From the NCBI GenBank assembly GCA_031379035.1, contig JANNEU010000492.1, forward strand, positions 1 to 8,976: 8,976 bases of DNA. Reading direction: 5' to 3'. Shown one piece after another: positions 1 through 6,283 of the stretch. Each line of letters begins with the position of its first letter. Position 1 is the stretch's first letter. A model generated the notes under the pieces. The model saw only the letters and a program-made list of their open reading frames with translations, had not been told where the DNA came from and made no database searches. Source of the DNA: JABFRJ01 sp031379035. Its GTDB lineage: Bacteria; Pseudomonadota; Alphaproteobacteria; Rhizobiales; Hyphomicrobiaceae. Both the position numbers and the translations under genes were made by a program.

Positions 1-968
1 GCCAGCGTCTGCCCCTCGGCGCGCGCTGCAAACGACAGTGCCATACGGTGCTTGAGCACCGGATCAGCCAGCGCCATCACATCGTCAATTGACGGCGCCA
101 AGCGGCCTTCCAGCAGCGCCTTGGCGCGAATGGCCAGCATCAGTGCCTGACTGGCGCGCGGCCCGGGGCCCCAGGAAATCAGCCTGTCCGTCTCGGCACC
201 AGCACCTGTGCCGGGCCGCGCCGCACGCACCAGCTTTAGAATGGCGTCAACGACTTTCTCCGGCACCGGGATCTGCCGCACCAGACGCTGCGCCGCCATC
301 AACTCATCGCTTGAGACAACTTGCTCAGGCTTGGCCGCCTCCACACCGGTGGTCGAGAACAGCATCCGCCGCTCTGCGCCAAGATCGGTGTAGCCGACGT
401 CGATCTGCAGCAGGAAACGGTCGAGCTGCGCTTCCGGCAGCGGATAGGTGCCTTCCTGCTCGAGCGGGTTCTGCGTCGCGAGCACGTGGAACGGCTGCGG
501 CACGTCGTGGCGCACACCCGCCACCGACACGTGATGTTCCTGCATGGCCTGCAGCAGCGCCGCCTGCGTCTTCGGGCTGGCGCGGTTGATTTCGTCGGCC
601 ATCAGCAGTTGCGCAAAGATCGGCCCCTTGATGAACCGGAACGACCGCCGTCCACCCTGCGTCTGCGCGTCTTCGAGAACTTCCGAACCCACAATGTCCG
701 ACGGCATCAAATCGGGCGTAAACTGAATGCGCTTGGCATCGAGCCCGAGCACCTTGCCGAAGGTCTCTACCATCAGCGTCTTCGCCGTACCCGGCACCCC
801 TATCAGCAACCCATGCCCACCCGACAGCAGGGTGATCAGCACCCGCTCGATCACCGCTTCTTGGCCGAACACGACCTTGCCCACGGCCTGCTTGGCGCGC
901 GCCATCTTGGCGGCAGCCGCCTCGATGCGAGGGACGATATCGGTGGTGGTCTCGACAACGGTGCTCAT
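1..968 (-). CDS. MoxR family AAA+ ATPase, 3' end cut by window edge
   Basis: This is a MoxR-subfamily AAA+ ATPase. Such proteins act as chaperone-like ATPases in maturation of metalloenzymes or surface complexes, often with VWA-domain partners. Reading from ATG at 968 gives 322 residues with no stop before the left edge. Walker A is GVPGTAKT (residues 57-64, the GxxGxAKT form typical of MoxR). Walker B is LLMADEIN (121-128). Sensor 1 lies in ATQNP (164-168), followed by the family signature EGTYPLPEAQLDRF (172-185). A sensor-2-like arginine sits in GPGPRAS (267-273). MoxR proteins are usually about 320-350 residues, so little is missing. It is the first gene of its transcript; in many alphaproteobacteria a DUF58/VWA operon follows, which would lie off the left edge (inference). 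The ribosome site is weak (AAAAGAG about 10 nt upstream), yet the N-terminus fits the family. Confidence 0.95.
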   Translation of the reverse strand, partial: MSTVVETTTDIVPRIEAAAAKMARAKQAVGKVVFGQEAVIERVLITLLSGGHGLLIGVPGTAKTLMVETFGKVLGLDAKRIQFTPDLMPSDIVGSEVLEDAQTQGGRRSFRFIKGPIFAQLLMADEINRASPKTQAALLQAMQEHHVSVAGVRHDVPQPFHVLATQNPLEQEGTYPLPEAQLDRFLLQIDVGYTDLGAERRMLFSTTGVEAAKPEQVVSSDELMAAQRLVRQIPVPEKVVDAILKLVRAARPGTGAGAETDRLISWGPGPRASQALMLAIRAKALLEGRLAPSIDDVMALADPVLKHRMALSFAARAEGQTL

Positions 969-988
969 GGGGCGCGGCTCTTTTGTTT

Positions 989-1030
989 GTCGTTTCCGAC
1001 TCCGGTAACCCGGAGCCGGCCGGAAACGAC
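989..1030. repeat. nested perfect inverted repeat in the moxR leader
   Basis: The outer arms GTCGTTTCCG (989-998) and CGGAAACGAC (1021-1030) are perfect 10-bp complements. Inside them CTCCGG (1000-1005) and CCGGAG (1010-1015) form a second perfect 6-bp stem around TAAC. The bulge is 1 nt on one side and 5 nt on the other. No T-tract follows on either strand, so it is not a typical intrinsic terminator. It ends 20 nt before the moxR ATG, so it could be a leader hairpin, an operator, or a copy of a dispersed palindromic repeat. Confidence 0.8.
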
Positions 1031-1068
1031 GGGTGGGTGCCAGATCGTGGGGGGGCAAACTTGGTCAG

Positions 1069-1096
1069 ATTATGAACATGAGGCGAAGCTGGCCAA
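1069..1096 (-). promoter_or_regulatory. candidate sigma70-type promoter for the moxR-type gene
   Basis: On the minus strand, TTGGCC (1091-1096) stands 16 nt from CATAAT (1069-1074). These match TTGACA at 4 of 6 and TATAAT at 5 of 6 positions. The predicted start near 1062 would give a leader of about 93 nt that contains the palindrome at 989-1030. This is a consensus match by eye only. Confidence 0.35.
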
Positions 1097-1211
1097 CAGT
1101 CTAGCAGAGGTTGGACAGGTGGGGATTAAACTGTCGTAATCAGACCCTGTGCAACCGACACGGCACGTCAAATGCCCGTGTTTTGGGCGGCGGCTAAAAT
1201 AGGAACCCGAC

Positions 1212-1832
1212 ATGAGCGCAAAAAATTCACCACAATCGGCTGCAAATCCCCACGCGCTCGCACACTCTCCCGCACCCGAGCGCCTGCCGCCGATCCCCGA
1301 TGCCGCCCTGACTGCCGAACAAAAATCCGCCGTTGCGGAATTCAGCGCCGGCCGGGGCTATCCGCCGCTCGGGCCGTTCTGCGTCATGCTGCGCTCGCCG
1401 GAAGTCATGCTGCGCGCCAAGGCCATGGGCGACTACCTGCGCTACCGGAACCGTCTCCCCAAAGACATCTCCGAGATGGTGATCCTGCAGACCGCCCGCG
1501 GCTGGAGCCAGAGCTTCGAGTTCGTCCATCACGCCAAGTTCGCACTGGAAGCGGGTTTGCCCCAGGCCATTATCGACGCCATCGCCGAAGGCCGCCGGCC
1601 GAACGGGCTCAACCCCGCCCAAACAGCCGCCTACGACTTTACCGCTGAGCTGCAAACCAACAAGCGCGTCTCAGACACCACCTACGCTCATGCCATCTCA
1701 ACCTTCGGCGAACCCGGCGTCATCGATCTGACGGGCGTTCAAGGCTACTATACCTTCCTCGCCATGATGATGAACGTGGCGCGAACGCCCGCGCCAGCCG
1801 ATGGACACACGCTGACTCGTTGGCCCGAGTGA
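1212..1832 (+). CDS. carboxymuconolactone decarboxylase family protein
   Basis: A 206-residue protein of the carboxymuconolactone decarboxylase/AhpD-like all-helical fold. The core runs from about residue 55 to 150. It includes RLPKDISEMVILQTAR (81-96), equivalent to the family's 'LP.r.rElaIL..a' helix, and the following stretch with E103, H106 and H107. The CxxC pair of peroxidase-type AhpD is absent (the only cysteine is C57), so thiol peroxidase activity is unlikely. The protein is nearer to the decarboxylase-like branch, whose members mostly lack an assigned substrate. The first 25 residues are low-complexity and look disordered. The start is supported by AGGA at 1201-1204, 7 nt before ATG. 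It is divergent from the moxR-type gene and convergent with the phnS-like gene, so probably monocistronic. A weak TTGGAC (1111-1116) with CGTAAT (1135-1140) might be its promoter. The specific substrate cannot be inferred. Confidence 0.85.
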   Translation: MSAKNSPQSAANPHALAHSPAPERLPPIPDAALTAEQKSAVAEFSAGRGYPPLGPFCVMLRSPEVMLRAKAMGDYLRYRNRLPKDISEMVILQTARGWSQSFEFVHHAKFALEAGLPQAIIDAIAEGRRPNGLNPAQTAAYDFTAELQTNKRVSDTTYAHAISTFGEPGVIDLTGVQGYYTFLAMMMNVARTPAPADGHTLTRWPE

Positions 1833-1901
1833 AGCCGCAAAGGTCATGAAGCCAGAGTGAGGTAGCCTGAGTAAGCAGCGCTCATTCCGTGCGCGAAATG
1901 C

Positions 1902-2975
1902 TCACTTCTTCGCCGACTTCCCATCATAGCGGCGCTGCCATTCCAGCAAAATCCGGTCGCGGTTTTCCGCCGCCCATTCAAGATCATTTTTGATCATCGA
2001 CGCCGCCACGCCTTCAGGATAGTTCGGGATCGAACTGGAGATGCCCTCGATCGCCACCTGCGAAACGAACGTCGCGTAGATCTCATTAGCCTTCCGGCTC
2101 GCTGCAAAGTCCATCAGGCGCTTGGCGGCCTCAAGCTTCTTGGTGCCCTTGAGGATCGCCGCCGTATCCATGTCCCAGCCGCCGCCCTCTTTCATCACCA
2201 GCACGTCAATCGGCGCGCCTTTGGTTTTCAGCGTCGCACCGGCCAGCTCATAGGAAATGCCCACAGCAAACTCGCCCGTCGCCGCATCACGGCAGGGCTT
2301 GGTGCCTGAGTGCTGATATTGCGCGACGTTCTCGTGCAACCGGTCCATGAACTCCCAGCCCTTCGCCTCGCCGAACATTTGGATCCAGCTCGACACGTGG
2401 AAGTATCCCGTGCCCGACGACGCCGGATTGGAGATCACCACGCGGCCCTTGAAGCTCGGATCGAGCAGATCGAACCACGATGTCGGCCGCTTCAGCCCCA
2501 GCTTGCCCGCCTCAATGGTGTTGAAACAAACCGCCGCGATCCACGCTTCCATCCCCACCCAGGATGGGGGATCAGCTTTGTCACGGAAGTTCGGCTTGAT
2601 GGCCGCAAGATTGGCTGGCGCATAGGGCACCAACAGTCCCAGCGACTTGATCTTGGCAATCGACGTCACCGCCAAGCCCCAGATCACGTCCGCCTGTTGC
2701 CGCTCACCCTCCGCCACAATGCGCGCCGTAACGACGCCGGTCGCGTCACGGTTCCATAAAATCTCGATATCCGGGTTTTCAGCCTCGAACGCCTGCTTGA
2801 AAACGGCGATGTTGTCCGGCTCCAGCGTCGAGTGCACCACCAACTGCGTCCGCGGTTTTTGCGCGACACTCGGACCAGACCCAACCAGCGCCACCACGCC
2901 GAGCACAGACATGACAACAGCCGCAACACGGGCAGCAGACGTCGAGGCGAACAAGCGAGAGGCGCATGAAGACAT
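1902..2975 (-). CDS. PhnS-like periplasmic substrate-binding protein of an ABC transporter (putative 2-aminoethylphosphonate)
   Basis: A 357-residue extracytoplasmic solute-binding protein resembling the putative 2-aminoethylphosphonate-binding (PhnS-type) family, itself related to iron(III)-binding FbpA proteins. Residues 1-38 form a signal peptide: basic start, hydrophobic stretch at about 17-33, probable cleavage after SVA at 36-38. Hallmarks are TLEPDN (50-55), RDATG (76-80), QADVIWGLA (94-102), NPASSGTGY (183-191), HSGTKPC (222-228) and KGTKKLEAAKRL (276-287). Length is typical. Reading ends in TGA. The start at 2975 lacks a strong ribosome site (AAGAG about 8 nt upstream) but gives a sound signal peptide. 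No permease or ATPase gene is adjacent: upstream is the divergent aminopeptidase gene, and downstream the convergent decarboxylase-like gene. The protein must therefore use a transporter encoded elsewhere, or be a leftover. The ligand is inferred from family resemblance only. Confidence 0.88.
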   Translation of the reverse strand: MSSCASRLFASTSAARVAAVVMSVLGVVALVGSGPSVAQKPRTQLVVHSTLEPDNIAVFKQAFEAENPDIEILWNRDATGVVTARIVAEGERQQADVIWGLAVTSIAKIKSLGLLVPYAPANLAAIKPNFRDKADPPSWVGMEAWIAAVCFNTIEAGKLGLKRPTSWFDLLDPSFKGRVVISNPASSGTGYFHVSSWIQMFGEAKGWEFMDRLHENVAQYQHSGTKPCRDAATGEFAVGISYELAGATLKTKGAPIDVLVMKEGGGWDMDTAAILKGTKKLEAAKRLMDFAASRKANEIYATFVSQVAIEGISSSIPNYPEGVAASMIKNDLEWAAENRDRILLEWQRRYDGKSAKK

Positions 2976-3022
2976 AGCGGTGGCTCTTCTAAGGAGAAAG
3001 GCAGCGGTTCGGTCGCGCCGTC

Positions 3023-3051
3023 CTTATGCGGACATCATGGCCGCATTGCAA
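3023..3051 (-). promoter_or_regulatory. candidate promoter of the phnS-like gene
   Basis: On the minus strand TTGCAA (3046-3051) is separated by 17 nt from CATAAG (3023-3028); each matches the sigma70 consensus at 4 of 6 positions. The predicted start near 3016 would give a leader of about 40 nt. The tandem repeats at 3076-3115 would then lie roughly 60-100 bp upstream of the start, where activators often bind. Support is by eye only. Confidence 0.35.
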
Positions 3052-3075
3052 CGTGGGGGTTTGGTGCCGTCGCCC

Positions 3076-3115
3076 AGGTTCGATGAGGTTCTATGAGGTT
3101 CAATAAGGTTCAATT
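3076..3115. repeat. four tandem 10-bp repeats (AGGTTCNATN)
   Basis: Four head-to-tail units, AGGTTCGATG (3076), AGGTTCTATG (3086), AGGTTCAATA (3096) and AGGTTCAATT (3106), share an invariant AGGTTC and an AT at positions 8-9. The period is 10 bp, about one helical turn, so the same face of the DNA is presented four times. They lie between the divergent phnS-like and M17 genes. A regulator-binding array is plausible, but slippage of a short repeat is equally compatible. Confidence 0.85.
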
Positions 3116-3123
3116 TGGCCAAA
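3114..3123. promoter_or_regulatory. 10-bp perfect palindrome abutting the tandem repeats
   Basis: TTTGGCCAAA is a perfect palindrome overlapping the last two bases of the fourth 10-bp repeat. Its position in a divergent intergenic region makes an operator half-site pair possible. No known regulator can be named from it. Confidence 0.35.
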
Positions 3124-3244
3124 CGATCCCACCGTGACACCACGCCCCCAACTTCCCCCACCCCCCAACGTGCGCTATCACCACAGCTCAGCTTCGCGCC
3201 GCGCCGTCCCGGACGAAGTGAGCCCCCTCCCCCTCCGAGACCCC

Positions 3245-4714
3245 ATGGCCAAATCTCCTGCTGCTGCTGCCGCCCTCCATCCCGCCGCCTCGCTTGCCTT
3301 TGCTGCCGCCAGCGCGCCCCACGCCGCCATCCCCATCTGGCTGGTCGAAACGCCGGCTGCCCTCACCGCAATAACCGCCATCACGCCCCATCAGCGCGCC
3401 TGGCTGATCGCCCAAGGCTTCAAACCCACCGCCCGCCAGATGAAACTGTTGCCCGCCGCTGACGGCACCATCGCCGGCGTGGTCGTTGGTGCCGGCCGTG
3501 CACCGCTCCCCGCCGGACGCCCCGCCGATCCCATGGCCCGTAACGAGTTGCTCGCCGGCGGTCTCGTCACCCAACTCCCGCCCGGCCGCTATGCGTTTGC
3601 CACAGCCTTCGATGATCCTGAACTTGCCGCTGTCGCCTGGGGCCTCGGCAGTTACCGCTTCCGCCGCTACAAATCCGGCGACACCGATCCACTGCCGCAA
3701 CTCATGCTCCCGCAAGGCGTCGATGCACATCGCGTTGCGGCGATCATCGAAGGCACCGCTTTTGGTCGCGATCTGATCAATACGCCCGCCAGCGACATGG
3801 GCCCCGCCGAGATCGAAGACGCCGTCCGCACGCTTGCCAAAACCCACGGTGCCAAAGTCACCAGCATTGTCGGCGACGACTAGCTGACACAGAATTTCCC
3901 GCTCATCCACGCCGTCGGCCGCGCCTCACCCCGCGCGCCGCGTCTGGTCGATCTCACCTGGCAACCCGCTGGCACTAAGGGCACGCTCCCAAAAATCACC
4001 CTCGTCGGTAAAGGCATCGCCTTTGATACCGGCGGGCTCGACTTGAAGCCGTCCGCCGGCATGCTGATCATGAAAAAGGACATGGGCGGTGCCGCAGCCG
4101 TTATCGCCACAGCCCACATGATCATGGCCGCCAAGTTGCCGGTGCGCCTGCGCGTACTCATTTCTGCAGCCGAAAACAGCGTCGCCGGCAACGCCTTTCG
4201 CCCGATGGATGTCATCAAATCCCGCGCCGGACTTACGGTGGAGATCGGCAACACAGACGCCGAAGGCCGCCTTGTCCTCGCCGATGCCCTCACCCTCGCT
4301 GACGACGACAGCCCCGACCTGCTCATTACCTTCGCCACCCTCACCGGTGCCGCCCGCGTTGCCCTCGGGGCTGACCTGCCGCCCTTTTTCACCGACGACG
4401 AAACGCTCGCCACCGAACTTGCTGCAACCGCTCTCGCCGTCGCCGATCCGGTCTGGCGCCTGCCATTCTGGAGCGCCTACGACGCCGGCTTGGAAAGTCC
4501 CGTCGCCGACCTCAACAACGTCTCCGACGGACCCTTCGCAGGTGCCATCACCGCAGCACTTTTTCTCCGCCGCTTTGTGAAGAAAGCCCGCCGTTTCGCC
4601 CACTTCGACATTTATGGCTGGCGGCAGGCCCCCAAAGCGCTCGGCCCCAAGGGCGGCGAAGTCAACGCCGCCCGCGCCGTCTTCGCCCACATCGAAAACA
4701 TGTCCCGCACTTGA
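3245..4714 (+). pseudogene. M17 leucyl aminopeptidase family gene with an in-frame TAG at codon 213
   Basis: Metal-dependent M17 aminopeptidases remove N-terminal residues from peptides in the cytoplasm as hexamers with two metal ions. Reading from ATG 3245 gives 212 residues, TAG at 3881-3883, then 276 more residues in the same frame to TGA at 4712-4714, 489 codons in all, a normal M17 length. Before the stop lies the N-terminal domain ending TPASDMGPAEIE and GDD. Directly after it come LTQNFPLIHAVGRAS and the catalytic domain. K256, D261, K268, D279, D338, E340 and R342 match the metal-binding and catalytic set of E. coli PepA (K270, D275, K282, D293, D352, E354, R356) with a constant offset of 14. 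Homologues usually carry leucine where the TAG lies, so TTG to TAG is the simplest change. No frameshift is seen. ATG 3245 (MAKS...) fits the family better than GTG 3134, although its ribosome site is weak. It is either a fresh nonsense mutant, a readthrough gene or a sequence error. Confidence 0.9.
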
Positions 4715-4722
4715 AAGCACCC

Positions 4723-5616
4723 ATGACCGACTTGCAGACATCGCTCGACCGCCGCCGCCATGCGTTCCGTCCTGATCTCGCTGATGTACGCCTGGAAGGC
4801 CGCGTTGGCTCACAGCGCTTCGTCGAAGGTACGCTCAGACAGCTGCGCACCTTCGCAGCCCCCTTGCGCGCAACACCCGACATCACGCGTGGCCTCGACA
4901 ATGAAGTGCTGCATGGCGAAATCGTCCGCGTCTTCGACGACGCCGGCGGTTCAGCCTGGGTCCAACTCGAGCGCGACGGCTATGTCGGCTATGTCCCCTC
5001 CGCCGCCCTGTCCGATGAGATCATCGCAGCGACCCATCGCGTCAAAGCACCCGCGACATTTGTCTATCCAGAAGCCAACATCAAACGCACGCCACTTGGT
5101 CAGTTGAGCCTCAACGCGCGCGTCACCGTCACCGCCGAAGAGGAGCGCTTTGCGACGCTGGCCACTGGTGGCTTCGTCATCAACCGTCATCTGAGCCCAG
5201 TCGCCACGCCCGCCCGCGATTTCGTCGACGTCGCCGAAACCCTCATCCACACGCCGTACCTCTGGGGTGGCCGCACACGCGCGGGCCTCGATTGCTCCGG
5301 GCTTGTGCAATTGGCCCTCGAAGCCGCCGGCCACCCCTGCCCTCGCGACAGCGACATGCAGTCAGCCGAACTCGGCGAAAATGTTCTCGTGCCCGCCGAC
5401 CTCGATGGTCTCCAGCGCGGCGATCTGATTTTCTGGCCGGGCCACGCCGGCATTCTCATCGACAGCGTGATGCTGCTGCACGCCAACGGCCACCACATGG
5501 CTACCGTCATCGAACCGCTCTCTCAAACCGTCCGCCGCATCGCCAAAGGCGACGGCACCACCGCACGCGGCCCAGCCATCTCGGCGATCCGGCGGCTGAC
5601 ACAGCCGGCAGTTTAA
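4723..5616 (+). CDS. C40 family (NlpC/P60) peptidase with SH3-like region
   Basis: A 297-residue cysteine peptidase of the NlpC/P60 family. These enzymes hydrolyse gamma-D-glutamyl-diaminopimelate or related bonds in cell-wall peptides. Residues 1-25 carry the conserved start of this subgroup (RRHAFRPDLADVRLEGRV). A bacterial SH3-like region covers about 45-160, including GEIVRVFDD and WVQLERDGYVGYVP. The catalytic domain spans about 165-290: Cys191 in GLDCSG, His241 in PGHAGIL, and His253 in LLHANGHH as third residue. TPYLWGG precedes the cysteine as usual. No signal peptide or membrane segment is present, so a cytoplasmic role such as murein-peptide recycling is likely (inference). It follows the M17 gene by 8 nt; GAAAG at 4713-4717 can serve as ribosome site. 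TTG at 4711 overlaps the preceding stop and is an alternative start adding four residues. This M17-NlpC/P60 order recurs in alphaproteobacteria, as I recall it. Coupled expression means the upstream TAG might reduce its translation. Confidence 0.92.
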   Translation: MTDLQTSLDRRRHAFRPDLADVRLEGRVGSQRFVEGTLRQLRTFAAPLRATPDITRGLDNEVLHGEIVRVFDDAGGSAWVQLERDGYVGYVPSAALSDEIIAATHRVKAPATFVYPEANIKRTPLGQLSLNARVTVTAEEERFATLATGGFVINRHLSPVATPARDFVDVAETLIHTPYLWGGRTRAGLDCSGLVQLALEAAGHPCPRDSDMQSAELGENVLVPADLDGLQRGDLIFWPGHAGILIDSVMLLHANGHHMATVIEPLSQTVRRIAKGDGTTARGPAISAIRRLTQPAV

Positions 5617-5751
5617 TACACCACCCAACACGATCACTTCACGGAAGCGCTCGAATCACGAAACATCGGTGACAGCGCCAGCGCGCCACATCAACATCGT
5701 TCGGACGACAGTCAGCTCGCGCCAGCCGCACACGCATCGTTTCCAGAGCTT

Positions 5752-5796
5752 TGTAATGCATCGCTTGACGTTTGTAACGCCAGTAGGTACATTACA
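5752..5796. promoter_or_regulatory. candidate HigA operator: inverted repeat flanking the higA-like promoter
   Basis: TGTAATGCA (5752-5760) and TACATTACA (5788-5796) are inverted copies matching at 8 of 9 positions and separated by 27 nt. A third partial copy, TGTAACG, lies between them at 5773-5779. One arm lies just upstream of the -35 element and the other covers the -10 element of the promoter at 5765-5793. This arrangement suits autorepression, which is usual for HigA-type antitoxins. Confidence 0.5.
5765..5793 (+). promoter_or_regulatory. sigma70-type promoter of the higA-like gene
   Basis: TTGACG (5765-5770) stands 17 nt from TACATT (5788-5793); they match the consensus at 5 of 6 and 4 of 6 positions. 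The predicted start near 5800 gives a leader of about 43 nt before ATG 5843. It is the best promoter-like sequence in the window and lies in a visibly AT-richer stretch. Confidence 0.6.
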
Positions 5797-5830
5797 CGCG
5801 TTGGTTGGGGGTGCAATGACCGCAGGCACC

Positions 5831-5835
5831 AGGAG
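5831..5835 (+). promoter_or_regulatory. ribosome binding site deciding the higA-like start
   Basis: AGGAG lies 7 nt before ATG 5843. This favours that start over the in-frame ATG at 5816 and GTG at 5669, which would add 9 and 58 residues with no resemblance to HigA. Confidence 0.75.
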
Positions 5836-5842
5836 CCAGGCC

Positions 5843-6142
5843 ATGAAGAGAACCCTCAGACACTCCAGCCTTCGGCCAAGCCATCCGGGCGAGGTCATCG
5901 CTTTGTCGATTAGCGCGGCGGACCTCAGCAAGACGGCGTTGGCCGCAGCCCTCGGCATCAGTCGCAATTCTCTACATTTACTCGTGACACAGAAACAGTC
6001 TGTAACGGCCGCGATGGCGGTGCGCCTTGAGGCGGTTCTGGGGCCGTCAGCCGAAATGTGGCTCAACATGCAAGTAACGTATGATCTTTGGAAAGCCCGG
6101 GCAGCGATCGACGTCTCGAAGATGCGGCGGATCGCGGCTTAA
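5843..6142 (+). CDS. HigA-type antitoxin / XRE-like transcriptional regulator, no toxin partner
   Basis: A 99-residue protein of the HigA (VapI-type) addiction-module antidote family, a compact Xre-like DNA-binding fold. It has the family opening RPSHPGEVI (11-19), then a helix-turn-helix in about 28-55 (LSKTALAAALGISRNSLHLLV), and the hallmark ending EMWLNMQVTYDLWKAR (70-85). Length is typical (about 95-100). HigA normally neutralises the RelE-like HigB mRNA interferase and represses the operon. Here the usual place for higB, just upstream, is only a 226-bp non-coding stretch containing a promoter. No HigB-like reading frame was found upstream, downstream or on the other strand. It is therefore an orphan antitoxin, a relic, or a stand-alone repressor. 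The inverted repeat around its promoter suggests self-regulation. Codon use is less GC-biased than in neighbours (by eye), compatible with transfer. Confidence 0.88.
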   Translation: MKRTLRHSSLRPSHPGEVIALSISAADLSKTALAAALGISRNSLHLLVTQKQSVTAAMAVRLEAVLGPSAEMWLNMQVTYDLWKARAAIDVSKMRRIAA

Positions 6143-6219
6143 GTCTCAGATATAACCGCCACCCACCCAAAGTGACCACACACGCCCCCACGCCAAATCA
6201 CCTGTGAACAACCTGGTTC

Positions 6220-6273
6220 CCTCAGCCCCCGACTCACGGCTTCTTATGCTGTTGAGACATCCGGAAGCTGAGG
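6220..6273 (+). promoter_or_regulatory. inverted repeat whose right arm covers the ribosome site of the PLC-DUF4332 gene
   Basis: CCTCAGC (6220-6226) and GCTGAGG (6267-6273) are perfect 7-bp complements 40 nt apart. The right arm includes the GAGG of the GAGGAG ribosome site (6270-6275). Pairing in the mRNA could hide that site. The stem is short and the loop long, so it may be chance. No convincing promoter was seen in the 141-bp gap before this gene. Confidence 0.25.
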
Positions 6274-6283
6274 AGACCACAGC

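Noticed and set aside
321..1139. Long plus-strand reading frame of 272 codons
   Set aside because: It lies opposite the moxR-type gene, whose minus-strand reading has Walker A, Walker B and sensor motifs. The plus-strand product is Arg/His-rich and resembles nothing.
1195..1200. TAAAAT as -10 element for the decarboxylase-like gene
   Set aside because: Its start would fall about 5 nt before ATG and exclude the AGGA ribosome site; no -35 at proper distance.
3134..3244. GTG start extending the M17 protein by 37 residues
   Set aside because: The added residues are Pro/Arg/Ser-rich and outside the family, whereas ATG 3245 (MAKS) matches the usual start.
3145..3244. G-quadruplex candidates on the minus strand (C-runs at 3145-3166 and 3223-3244)
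   Set aside because: Each cluster has only three runs of three or more, one short of the usual four within loop limits.
4043..4714. TTG-initiated reading frame that could restart translation after the amber codon
   Set aside because: It has no ribosome site and would lack K256 and D261 of the metal centre, so it could not give a working enzyme.
3926..4813. Long minus-strand reading frame of 295 codons across the M17 gene
   Set aside because: It is the antisense shadow of the M17 catalytic domain. Its composition is Gly-rich without motifs, and it crosses into the next gene.
5593..5616. Hairpin CGGCTG-ACA-CAGCCG followed by GCAGTTTAA as terminator of the NlpC/P60 gene
   Set aside because: The stem is only 6 bp, it lies inside the coding sequence, and only three T residues follow.
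5669..5842. N-terminal extension of the HigA-like protein or a remnant of higB
   Set aside because: The translation in this and the other frames shows no RelE/HigB features, and the promoter at 5765-5793 and AGGAG at 5831-5835 lie within it.
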